Shown here piece by piece: positions 52,468 through 61,557 of a DNA stretch of 64,000 nt; the first letter of the stretch is position 1; each line of letters starts with the position of its first letter. The notes beneath the pieces are model-generated. The model did no database searches and was not told where the DNA came from. It was given only the letters and a program-made list of their open reading frames with translations. Source of the DNA: Gammaproteobacteria bacterium (lineage in GTDB: Bacteria; Pseudomonadota; Gammaproteobacteria; Tenderiales; Tenderiaceae); NCBI GenBank assembly GCA_021731365.1, contig JAKFXL010000013.1, positions 1-64,000 of the forward strand, read 5' to 3'. The position numbers were made by a program, and so were the translations under genes.

Positions 52468-52998
52468 CTGGTTTTCTCCATGAAATATTTTTTATCGCGT
52501 GGGTAACAGGTAACCACGAAACTTGACCGGCAAAGGTCACGCATTTGCCGAGGGGATCACTCGTTTGTCCGTGCCACACCAGACAACTCAATGTACCTGG
52601 TATTGTTTGTGTGGTTGTATCAGGGGATTATTGCGAGCTTTTTCCGCCTAGTGTTAGGCCTCAGGCGGGAGGAGATGACACCACCATATGCTTTAAATAC
52701 ATAAATAGGTGAATTATTTTTAACGGCTTGCAGGATGAGCTGGATAAATGGTGGCTGTTCTGTGCATACAAGTTTATCGGAAAGCTTTATATGCAGTGTT
52801 TATGTCAGTCCACAGATATAAATAATATCCGATTTAACTAATGATATATGTAAAAGGTTAGTATCCCGTGCAGGTAAGGATAGTGTAAAAATCGTAGCCG
52901 GTTTTTATTCTTGCTCTTTTAACCTGCCATGTCCACATGTTGGCAAGTGACTCACTTTGTGACGCTAAAACATATAACAACAATTTAGGATACATTCG
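52468..52998. other. Divergent leader region between two DUF3494 genes
   Basis: 531 bases with no gene. It contains a hairpin (52528-52550) near the lipoprotein start, another stem of CCGCCT and AGGCGG at about 52644-52668, and AT-rich DNA beyond 52680. AGGA stands eight bases before the ATG at 52999. I saw no convincing promoter. A TGGCACGG on the minus strand near 52575 lacks a matching -12 box. Confidence 0.45.
52528..52550 (-). other. Leader stem-loop of the DUF3494 lipoprotein gene
   Basis: CGGCAAA and TTTGCCG form a perfect seven-base stem with a nine-base loop, about 60 bases before the ATG on the minus strand. It could affect translation or RNA stability. The conserved boxes of known c-di-GMP riboswitches are not matched. 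Confidence 0.4.
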
Positions 52999-53844
52999 AT
53001 GAAAATATACAAACAGTTGTCGATCCTGTCGTTGGCAGTGATGGGGGTGTTTTACGACGCTACCCCAGTAATGGCGATGCCACTACTGGGAACGGCACAG
53101 AGCTTCGCGGTTTTGGGACAGTCGACAGTGACCGATACCGGTCCGACTACCCTCTGGGGCGATCTGGGTCTCTACCCGGGGACTTCGATCACTGGCACGG
53201 GGAGCATCACTCTTAATAGGGGAACGATACACCAGACTGATGCGGCCGCGCAGCAGGCTCAGCTTGACGCCCGCACTGCATACAACACTCTTTTTAACCT
53301 GCCGTATGCTGTTGACCTGACGGGCCAGGATCTGGGTGGACTGACACTGCAACCGGGCGTTTATCATTTTGATACCTCGGCTCAACTGACTGGAACGCTC
53401 ACCCTTGATGCTCTAAACGACCCCTATTCACTTTTTGTATTTCAGATCGGCACCACACTCACGACTGCAAGCAGCTCGGTTGTCAGCATGATCAATGGTA
53501 ATGCAAATAGCGGCGTGTTTTGGCAGGTCGGCAGCTCCGCAACGCTAGGCATCAGCACACTGTTTGCAGGAAATATTCTCGCGGATCAGAGCATCACCTT
53601 GAATACAACGGCAAGTATTCTGTGCGGTAGGGCCATTGCACTAAATGCGGCGGTAACAATGAATACCAACACCATTGCTAACGACTGTGTTGCCTACGCT
53701 AACGATACCGGTGGAGCCACTCTTGTCGACTACGGTAGCGGCGGTTTCAGTGGTGGTGGTCTGTCCGTTCCCGAGCCAGCCATACTGGCACTGCTGGGAA
53801 TGGGAATTGTGGGACTTGCATTTGGTCGACGTCAGCGCAGTTAA
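52999..53844 (+). CDS. DUF3494 ice-binding-family protein with PEP-CTERM tail
   Basis: A 281-residue exported protein. The signal peptide ends near PVMA (~27). The DUF3494 domain spans ~30-228: [60 protein letters not shown], and [24 protein letters not shown]. The C-terminus is VPEPAIL, a hydrophobic helix and RRQR, so it should be processed as a PEP-CTERM protein. Such proteins may act as adhesins or bind ice. Its anchor differs from its divergent lipoprotein relative, whose domain is also fused to Ig repeats. Confidence 0.92.
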   Translation: MKIYKQLSILSLAVMGVFYDATPVMAMPLLGTAQSFAVLGQSTVTDTGPTTLWGDLGLYPGTSITGTGSITLNRGTIHQTDAAAQQAQLDARTAYNTLFNLPYAVDLTGQDLGGLTLQPGVYHFDTSAQLTGTLTLDALNDPYSLFVFQIGTTLTTASSSVVSMINGNANSGVFWQVGSSATLGISTLFAGNILADQSITLNTTASILCGRAIALNAAVTMNTNTIANDCVAYANDTGGATLVDYGSGGFSGGGLSVPEPAILALLGMGIVGLAFGRRQRS

Positions 53845-53911
53845 TTGTAGTTCTGTAGAGTGGGCAGCTCTCCCTGCCCACGTTTAACTGACCGTTTCAT
53901 TGAAGATTTAA

Positions 53912-54796
53912 TCAGTCGTCTTCACCTTCTGCCATCAGCTGTTGGCGAATTGATAACAGCTCTTGTCGGCGTTTTTCATCTGTTTCGGGATAGCTCATCT
54001 TGAGCGATTTAAATGTATCAAGAATAATCTTGGAAACTATTAATCTGGCGTTCTCTTTATCGTCGGCAGGCACGACATACCAAGGCGCGTTGCGTGTGTT
54101 TGTTGCGCTCAAACACTCTTCATAAGCCTTCATATACTGCTTCCAGAATTTTCGCTCCTTGATATCCGCAAGACTGAATTTCCAGTTTTTGTCCGGCTCA
54201 TCAATGCGATCGAGAAAACGTTTGCGCTGCTCCTCTTCGGAAAGATGCAGGAAGAACTTAATGATCCGCGTGCCATTACGATGCAGATGGTTCTCCTGAT
54301 CAACGATGGAACGATAACGCTCCTTCCAGATACGCTTTTTGTTGAGCAGCCCATTGGGAATATTTTGACTAAGAAGAATCTCTGGATGGACACGCACGAT
54401 CAATACCTCCTCATAGTAGGAGCGGTTGAAGATGCCGATCCGCCCACGTTCCGGCAGGGATTGTGTGGTACGCCACAAAAAGTCGTGCTCCAGTTCGGTC
54501 GCGCTCGGATGTTTAAAGCTGAATACCTGACACCCTTGGGGATTGATACCCGACATCACGTTGCGAATGGCACCATCCTTGCCGGCCGCATCCATGGCCT
54601 GAAAGATGAGCAGTACCGCATAACGGTTGGAGGCATAGAGCAGTCGTTGCAGATCACTGAGTTCCTCCACCTGTTCTTCGAGCAGTTCCTTATACTCCTC
54701 CTTCGACTTGTAGGCAGGCTTCACCAGCGTCGGCCACTTCTTGAGTTTGACCTTGTCGCCCTCCCGCACACGGTAATCCTTTGTTTTAATTTTCAT
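53912..54796 (-). CDS. Polyphosphate kinase 2
   Basis: A 294-residue PPK2-family enzyme that transfers phosphate between polyphosphate and nucleotides. The P-loop is [12 protein letters not shown] (Walker A). Further marks are [22 protein letters not shown], the Walker B region [12 protein letters not shown], and [28 protein letters not shown], all usual for class I or III PPK2. Whether it favours ADP, GDP or AMP cannot be judged. The ATG at 54796 ([10 protein letters not shown]) is chosen over the reading from 54856 because it fits the family N-terminus and has a GGG-type ribosome site. It is convergent with the DUF3494/PEP-CTERM gene. Confidence 0.93.
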   Translation of the reverse strand: MKIKTKDYRVREGDKVKLKKWPTLVKPAYKSKEEYKELLEEQVEELSDLQRLLYASNRYAVLLIFQAMDAAGKDGAIRNVMSGINPQGCQVFSFKHPSATELEHDFLWRTTQSLPERGRIGIFNRSYYEEVLIVRVHPEILLSQNIPNGLLNKKRIWKERYRSIVDQENHLHRNGTRIIKFFLHLSEEEQRKRFLDRIDEPDKNWKFSLADIKERKFWKQYMKAYEECLSATNTRNAPWYVVPADDKENARLIVSKIILDTFKSLKMSYPETDEKRRQELLSIRQQLMAEGEDD

Positions 54797-55068
54797 CGTT
54801 GGCCCTTTGTTGTCAGCGCATATTCCAGACGAATAGTGTTCCACTCTAATGGCCACTCATGAATACTCCATACACTGTGACCAACGGTGCCATGATTTTG
54901 TCCCCACTTATCGCCTGCAGTATTATCTTAGCAGGTCGTACAGATTGGAACGGACTGTGGGTAGAGTGTTAGACGGCCTGTCACCGAGAGGCGAGGATGG
55001 GGCCGCCATGGAACGGGGCTGCGACAATAACCATTGTCGAGTGGCTGCTGAAACCGGTTATGAAAGCG

Positions 55069-55365
55069 CTATTTCCACATCACGTCAGCACCTGATTTTG
55101 CAGCAGCAGCAAGAAGATCAATGAGGGGCATTGCTCGATGAGAGATACTCACCGTCGGTTCATCGTCACCCTTACTCTCAACCGGCAGCGGGGATTCTTC
55201 GGCATCGACAGCGGCCCTTAATCGACTCAGGGCTGCAGGTACATCCGCCGCTAAAATAGCGCTGGGTACTGTTCCACTCTGGCCCATCATTTTCAACATG
55301 GAGAGTGCGACGTTTCCAAACATGGTGATGTCAGCGTAGGCATTAGTCGTAAAAGTTACCAGCAT
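55069..55365 (-). CDS. DUF1840-family protein
   Basis: A 98-residue soluble protein. The opening MLVTFTTNAYADITMFGNVALSMLKMMGQSGTVPSAI is characteristic of DUF1840, as is the LIDLLAAAAKSGADVMW ending. The middle is a charged linker (VESKGDDEP). No function is known. AAGGAG six bases before the ATG at 55365 fixes the start; the longer frame from 55461 is not supported. It lies between PPK2 and a helicase gene, about 270 bases from the former. Confidence 0.88.
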   Translation of the reverse strand: MLVTFTTNAYADITMFGNVALSMLKMMGQSGTVPSAILAADVPAALSRLRAAVDAEESPLPVESKGDDEPTVSISHRAMPLIDLLAAAAKSGADVMWK

Positions 55366-55599
55366 ACAATTCTCCTTGAACAGATAATTAAGTGTTACTG
55401 GATACCCATAGTCACAGGATTTAAACCAGCTGTTTAGTTTTTCCTGAACTCGTTCAGTCACAACAGTCTACGCTTGATACTCTCCATCAGTGAGTGGCTA
55501 TTTCTCCTGACATAGACTATTCATAATTGCTGGGCCTCGTGAATGGGTGATAAATGGGCATCTGCTATTTTTGTCAGATGAGTTCTGAATGACTGGGCA
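55366..55599. other. Region between helicase terminator and DUF1840 gene
   Basis: About 230 bases with no supported gene. It holds the DUF1840 ribosome site and presumably its promoter, which I cannot place with confidence. Confidence 0.35.
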
Positions 55600-55643
55600 T
55601 AAAAAAAGGAACAGGTCACTCCCGTGAGGGGCAATCTGTTCCT
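55600..55643 (-). terminator. Terminator of the DEAD-box helicase gene
   Basis: On the minus strand AGGAACAG (55636-55643) pairs with CTGTTCCT (55607-55614), with a further CCC/GGG pairing inside the loop, followed by seven or more T bases. It is about 60 bases after the helicase stop. Confidence 0.8.
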
Positions 55644-55702
55644 ATTGTTGTGCATTTCCCGGCGTTTATCAGAGGCCGGAGTGGTTCAGCACGGTTGTGT
55701 GA

Positions 55703-57520
55703 CTAATCTTTCTTTTTGCCAGCAAAGCGGGATTTGGAGCCTGCTTTGAATTTGTCATCCGGCTTTTTTTTGGTGACGTATCTCACCGGCACCTTGGCCT
55801 CGCCCTCTTTCTGGCGTGAGAGACGTAGTGTCTGCCCGCCGACACGGGTCTTTTGCAGGATCTGGAGTATATCGTCCGGCATGTTGCTGGGCAGATCAAT
55901 GAAGCTGTGGTCGTCCTGTATGTCGATGCGGCCTATGAACTCACTGTCGAGACCGGTCTCGTTGGCGATGGCGCCGACGATGTTGCCAGGTTTGATGTTG
56001 TGTTCATGGCCCACTTCAACGCGGTAACGTTCCATGCCTTCATCGAGACGTGTTGGTTTACGTTTGTGTGCGCTTTTGTGCTCACCCTTTGGTTCACTTC
56101 TGTCGCGGTCACGGCGTGGTTTGTCGTCAAAATTGGCGCGTGTGCGTTCTGTTGGCCGTTCAGCAGGGCGTTCACTACGGGCCGGTTTTTTGGAGAGCAG
56201 CAGCGGGGTTTTGCCTTGTAACATCACGGCAAGGGCGGCAGCCACTTCGATAACAGGGATGTTGTGCTCCTGCTGGTAGTTTTCGAGGATCTGGTGGAAT
56301 AGCTCCAGATCTTTATTGCTGGTGGCAAGGGTGTCGCTGATACGCTGTTTGAAGCGGGCGATCCGGATGTCATTAATATCTTCAGTGGAAGGCAGTTCCA
56401 TCAAATCTATCTTCTGTTTGGTGGCGCGTTCGATGGTCTGCAACATGCGTCGTTCACGCGGGGCGATGAAGAGTATGGCGTCACCCTTACGACCGGCGCG
56501 GCCAGTACGACCGATACGGTGGATGTAGGCTTCGGTATCGTAGGGGATGTCGTAGTTGATGACGTGGCTGATGCGCTCAACGTCCAGGCCACGGGCGGCG
56601 ACATCGGTGGCAACGACGATGTCGAGGGCACCGGACTTCAGCTGCTCAACGGTGCGTTCGCGCTGCTTCTGCTGCACATCACCACTGAGGGCGGCGGCAG
56701 AATAACCGCGGGCGAGCAGCTTTTCGGTGATCTCTTCGGTGGCGATTTTGGTGCGGACAAAGATGATCATGCCGGTGAAGGGTTCGGCCTCGAGAATGCG
56801 TGTCAGGGCGTCGAGTTTGTGCAGGCCACTCACTTCCCAGTAGCGCTGACGGATGGTGTCGGCGGTGGCGGTCTTGACCTTGATCTTGACCTCTTTGGGA
56901 TCATTGAGGTGCTGCTGGGCGATGCGGCGGATCACGTCGGGCATGGTGGCGGAGAAGAGTGCCACCTGGCGGCCGGGAGGTGTCTGTTGCAGTACCCACT
57001 CGACATCATCGATAAAGCCCATGCGCAGCATCTCATCGGCCTCGTCCAGCACTAATGCCTGGAGGGTGTCGAGTTTGAGGGTGCCACGGCGCATGTGATC
57101 CATGACACGACCGGGGGTACCAACCACCACATGTACACCACGCTTGAGCTGGGTGAGCTGGGTTTTGTAGTCCTGGCCGCCGTAGATCGGCAGTACATGG
57201 AATCCTTTCATGTGGGAGGCGTAACGTTGGAACGCCTCGGCTACCTGGATCGCCAGTTCACGAGTCGGTGCCAGCACCAGTACCTGGGGGTGAGGGACAT
57301 TCAGGTCGATGCGTGATAACAGCGGCAGGGCAAACGCGGCGGTTTTGCCGGTACCGGTCTGGGCCTGGCCGAGTACGTCGCGGCCTTGCATGATGTAAGG
57401 GATGATCTCGGCCTGGATGGGCGAGGGGGTTTCATAACCCACTTGATCGAGGGCCGCTAGAACGGGTTCAATCAGCGATAGATCACGGAAACTGGGCAGA
57501 GCAGTGGTGTCACTAGACAT
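55703..57520 (-). CDS. deaD: DEAD-box ATP-dependent RNA helicase, DeaD/CsdA type
   Basis: A 605-residue helicase that unwinds RNA during ribosome assembly, mRNA decay or cold adaptation. Motifs run in order: Q motif (YETPSPIQ), Walker A AQTGTGKT, PTRELAIQ, Walker B LDEADEML, SAT, and HRIGRTGRAGR. A basic linker with many Arg and Asp residues (~445-495) leads to a DbpA-type RNA-binding domain (GMERYRVEVGHEHNIKPGNIVGAI). A long 257-base region with AT-rich sequence lies upstream, as usual for cold-regulated csdA, but no cold box was identified. A strong terminator follows. Confidence 0.95.
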   Translation of the reverse strand: MSSDTTALPSFRDLSLIEPVLAALDQVGYETPSPIQAEIIPYIMQGRDVLGQAQTGTGKTAAFALPLLSRIDLNVPHPQVLVLAPTRELAIQVAEAFQRYASHMKGFHVLPIYGGQDYKTQLTQLKRGVHVVVGTPGRVMDHMRRGTLKLDTLQALVLDEADEMLRMGFIDDVEWVLQQTPPGRQVALFSATMPDVIRRIAQQHLNDPKEVKIKVKTATADTIRQRYWEVSGLHKLDALTRILEAEPFTGMIIFVRTKIATEEITEKLLARGYSAAALSGDVQQKQRERTVEQLKSGALDIVVATDVAARGLDVERISHVINYDIPYDTEAYIHRIGRTGRAGRKGDAILFIAPRERRMLQTIERATKQKIDLMELPSTEDINDIRIARFKQRISDTLATSNKDLELFHQILENYQQEHNIPVIEVAAALAVMLQGKTPLLLSKKPARSERPAERPTERTRANFDDKPRRDRDRSEPKGEHKSAHKRKPTRLDEGMERYRVEVGHEHNIKPGNIVGAIANETGLDSEFIGRIDIQDDHSFIDLPSNMPDDILQILQKTRVGGQTLRLSRQKEGEAKVPVRYVTKKKPDDKFKAGSKSRFAGKKKD

Positions 57521-57777
57521 TTTAACAGGGTACCTATTGGCAATCGGGCGACGGAGGGGCCCGACGCAGGGGAAGACAGGGAATGCTTATTACAGAGCGG
57601 CGTATTATATCTGTTTGCACGATATTTTGCATGTGCAGTTTTATATGGCTGATTTGAAAGGGAATGGTTCGATATTGGGTGAGGCGTGGAAACAGCAGTG
57701 TTGGTATGGTGGATATGAATGCGGCAGATGAGGGCCGGTGTAGTGCACCGGCCCGGTTTGGGTGAGTGGCTGGTCCG

Positions 57778-59373
57778 TTAGGGGGTTGTGTAACGCTCAA
57801 TCAAGGTATTGGTGAAGTCCACATTACCAACGGCCCACATATCATTGGCGGTTACCCGGGCAATACCGAATAACTGGCTGGTATTGGCGCTGGGATCAGG
57901 GCTGGCAACAATGCGCCAGGTAGAGCCATTCCAGTGCAGTATCTCGGTGAAATAGGTGTAGCGGGTAAAATCGCCGGCCCCTGGGGAGCTGCGTAACCGT
58001 GTGCCGGTGGCCCAGATGTCGTTGCTGGCATTGGCACTAATCCCGTACAGGCGGGTAGTGTCACTGAAACGGGTGTCGTTAGGCGATGGGCTGGCTACCA
58101 CACTCCATGTGCTGCCGTTGTAACGTAGTGTTAATGGTCCTGTGCCGCTGTAACCGACAGCCCAGATATCATTGGGTGCGACTACTGTGATGGCGTTCAG
58201 ACTGCTGTTGGCCAAAGTGGGCAGGTTAACCACGCGCCATGTATTGCCATCCCAATTCATGATTAAGGCTTGGTTGTCAGCACTGCCAACGGCCCAGACG
58301 TTGTTGGTGGATACGGCAGCAATGCCTTGTAGCCGTGATTGGGTACCTACGGTGGGTGTGGGGACTGGACTCCAGAATCCGCCATTCCAGCGTCCTGCCA
58401 GCGGTTGTTCAAAATAGTTGGTGCTGGCACCGGAGTAGGAGCCTACGGCCCAGGCGTCGGTTGAGGATAGGGTTGATACGGCATATAGCTGAGAGGCTGC
58501 ATTGGGCACATCAGGGCCGGGTACGTGGAGCCAGCTGGCCCCGTCCCAATGTAGAACCAGACTGCGGTTATTGGTGACGGTGGTGCTGTTGAGTACACCG
58601 ACAGCCCATATGTCGCTTGTTGATGTGGCGGCGATGCCATTGAGTTCATTACCGGTGGTGGATGGATTGGGTGCAGGTATGACGTTCCAGGCGGCACCGT
58701 TCCAGCGTTCAATGAGGGTATTGCGGTTGGAGCTGTTCAGGCTGCTGGTTACCCCCACTGCCCAGACCTCATTGGCATTGATTGCGGTGACGGCACGTAG
58801 GGTATTGTTGGCATCTGTGCCATTAGGGCTGGGCACGACAGACCATGTCCCGGAGACTGGCGGCGGTGGTGCAATACCATCATCGGCGTAGATTTCAAGC
58901 TCATTTAGACGGATGCGCTGGCTGTTGTTGTTCCATGCACGTGATGTCATTCGTACGTAACGTGTATTGACTGCGCTGAAGTTGATAACGTCGGTGCCGC
59001 CATTTTCAGAGCTAACACTATAGACGGTCGACCAGTTGAAATTATCCTGGGATATTTCAATCGCATACTGCGTGGCGTAATAGGTGTTCCAGTTTAATAC
59101 CACACGGCTGATGTTGATGCTGTTGCCCAGATCGACGCTGATTGACTCTGTAAACAGGGTACTTCGTGATTTGGTACGCCAATAGCTGGCGGTATTGCTG
59201 TCGACTGCTTTATCACCCTTTGTGGCGTTGTTATAAAACGATGAGACTGTGGTGAGTTTGTTCAATGCGACGTTAGACCCTGTAGGTGCGGCATAGCCGG
59301 CTGTGGCAAATGTCGCCAGCGCCAACGCTATCCCTGCAATCCGTTTTTGACTGACTGGTGTGAATGGACTCAT
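57778..59373 (-). CDS. Secreted discoidin-domain protein with seven-repeat propeller
   Basis: A 531-residue exported protein. The signal peptide ends near AGYA (~28). Residues ~32-165 form an F5/8 type C (discoidin) domain: NVALNKLTTVSSFYNNATKGDKAVDSNTASYWRT and the closing RIRLNELEIYAD. Residues ~175-530 hold seven repeats of about 50 residues, each with a WNG..W block and a (D/V)xWA(V/T)G block: NEVWAVG, SDIWAVG, TDAWAVG, NNVWAVG, NDIWAVG, NDIWATG, NDMWAVG. Seven such repeats suggest a seven-bladed propeller. No C-terminal sorting tail is seen. The protein may bind carbohydrate. CAGGAG lies seven bases before the ATG. Confidence 0.87.
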   Translation of the reverse strand: MSPFTPVSQKRIAGIALALATFATAGYAAPTGSNVALNKLTTVSSFYNNATKGDKAVDSNTASYWRTKSRSTLFTESISVDLGNSINISRVVLNWNTYYATQYAIEISQDNFNWSTVYSVSSENGGTDVINFSAVNTRYVRMTSRAWNNNSQRIRLNELEIYADDGIAPPPPVSGTWSVVPSPNGTDANNTLRAVTAINANEVWAVGVTSSLNSSNRNTLIERWNGAAWNVIPAPNPSTTGNELNGIAATSTSDIWAVGVLNSTTVTNNRSLVLHWDGASWLHVPGPDVPNAASQLYAVSTLSSTDAWAVGSYSGASTNYFEQPLAGRWNGGFWSPVPTPTVGTQSRLQGIAAVSTNNVWAVGSADNQALIMNWDGNTWRVVNLPTLANSSLNAITVVAPNDIWAVGYSGTGPLTLRYNGSTWSVVASPSPNDTRFSDTTRLYGISANASNDIWATGTRLRSSPGAGDFTRYTYFTEILHWNGSTWRIVASPDPSANTSQLFGIARVTANDMWAVGNVDFTNTLIERYTTP

Positions 59374-59500
59374 TTGAGTTGCTCCTGAATTTTCCCGGGG
59401 ACGAACGGCGAGATTGTTTCAGGTGGCGGCGGTGGATTCATCACAAAAGCATCACATTTTTGTGAGTCGTATGGGGTTGGGGATGTCGTGTTTTTTTAAC

Positions 59501-60745
59501 TTATTTTTGATTGGGTAATTGTTGCTGCGCTGTTGTGGAATAGAGTGTTTGCAGTGGGGTATCTTGTGCGGTTGTGGTGAGCTGGGTGGTGTGGTTGACG
59601 GTTGCATGGAGTGCTTGATACCACGGATCATCCGCCAGCCATTCAGGGTTGATTGCGGGTTGCACCAGATGCTGGGCATGGTAAAGGTCGGCGAGTGTCA
59701 GGGTCGACATATCTTTTGATAGTGCCCACTCATTCTCCTCGGTGTGGTGGATGAGCTGAGCAGATTCAAGCCGCAGCAGTGAATCATCCAGTGCGGCCTC
59801 ATTTAAGAGTATTTCACCTTGCAACAGCTGCTCAATGGTGGCGGGGTGACCGTTGCGCTGGGCTTGCCAGATCAGCCCAAGGGTCCGAAAGTCATGCAGC
59901 AGGGACTCACCAGCAGTAGGGGGTTTACGATTGGCTTTTGCATAACTGAAGTGAGTCATGCAGTAGCTCAGCTCGGCACCGATGAGCACCACCATCCATG
60001 AGATATAAATCCAGATCAGGAATATCGGAATAGCAGCCAATGCACCATAGATCACCTGATAGGTGGGAAAGGTGGTGATGTACATGGCAAATCCTTTTTT
60101 TGCCAGCTCAAAGAGGATCGCTGCCACCACCGCGCCAACAAAGGCGTTACGTAGTGGTACGTAGGTATTCGGCACAATGGCGTAGAGCAGAGTACAGGCG
60201 AGTGTGGTTGCAAAAAATGGGAGCACCCCCAGCAGTTTGCTTTTGGTTTCAAGGATAATGGCTGTTTCGTTCAGTAACGGCAGGGAGGCGAGATAGGATG
60301 TGCCCGCCAAGCTGACGCCAATCAGCAATGGCCCGAGTGTGAGTACCGCCCAGTAGACCATAAACCGGGAGGCAGCTTTGCGTTTGCTGGTAATGTCCCA
60401 GATGTCATTCAGCGTCCCCTCAATTGTATCCATTAGCAGTAGCGCGGAGAGGATGAGCATGGCGATGCCGATGCCGGTGAGCTTGGATGAGTTGGCAATC
60501 AGTGCGGTTAGATTCTCTTGCACCACGTTGCCAGAGGTAGGGACAAAGTTGTTGAAAATAAAATTTTGAATATCGATGGAAAAAGAGTCAAACGAGGGGA
60601 AGGCAGTAAATATCATCAAAATGACTGTGGCCAGTGGCACCAACGATAGCAGCGTTGTAAAACAGAGGGCAGCGGCACTCCGCAGGCAGCGATCCTGATA
60701 GTAGGTTTGGGCAAAAAAAACTAAAAACGAACCGAACTGCTGCAT
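59501..60745 (-). CDS. YihY-family inner membrane protein
   Basis: A 414-residue integral membrane protein of the YihY/BrkB/RNase BN-like family. Residues ~1-285 carry six hydrophobic segments with family marks: an opening YYQDRCLRSAAALCFTTLLSLVPL, GIGIAMLILSALLLMDTIEGTLNDIWDI, and YGALAAIPIFLIWIYISWMVVLIGAELSY. The C-terminal ~125 residues are soluble, helical and less conserved, possibly a winged-helix-like extension. Despite old annotation it is not the tRNA-processing enzyme; the function is open. The ATG at 60745 is chosen; the longer reading uses a TTG three codons earlier. Confidence 0.88.
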   Translation of the reverse strand: MQQFGSFLVFFAQTYYQDRCLRSAAALCFTTLLSLVPLATVILMIFTAFPSFDSFSIDIQNFIFNNFVPTSGNVVQENLTALIANSSKLTGIGIAMLILSALLLMDTIEGTLNDIWDITSKRKAASRFMVYWAVLTLGPLLIGVSLAGTSYLASLPLLNETAIILETKSKLLGVLPFFATTLACTLLYAIVPNTYVPLRNAFVGAVVAAILFELAKKGFAMYITTFPTYQVIYGALAAIPIFLIWIYISWMVVLIGAELSYCMTHFSYAKANRKPPTAGESLLHDFRTLGLIWQAQRNGHPATIEQLLQGEILLNEAALDDSLLRLESAQLIHHTEENEWALSKDMSTLTLADLYHAQHLVQPAINPEWLADDPWYQALHATVNHTTQLTTTAQDTPLQTLYSTTAQQQLPNQK

Positions 60746-60843
60746 TCTCTCCAAAGGTGTGGCCCTACAGTTGATGGCTTTTGGTCGACGATGGGTTGAT
60801 ACAAGCGTTAATCGCAGAACATGTGTGGCAGCCTTATATTTAG

Positions 60844-61554
<711 letters not shown>

Positions 61555-61557
61555 TAT

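Noticed and set aside
52501-52600. Possible c-di-GMP (GEMM-I) riboswitch before the DUF3494 lipoprotein
   Set aside because: The conserved GGCAAACC and ACGCAAAGCC boxes and the tetraloop receptor are not matched; only a GGCAAA hairpin is present.
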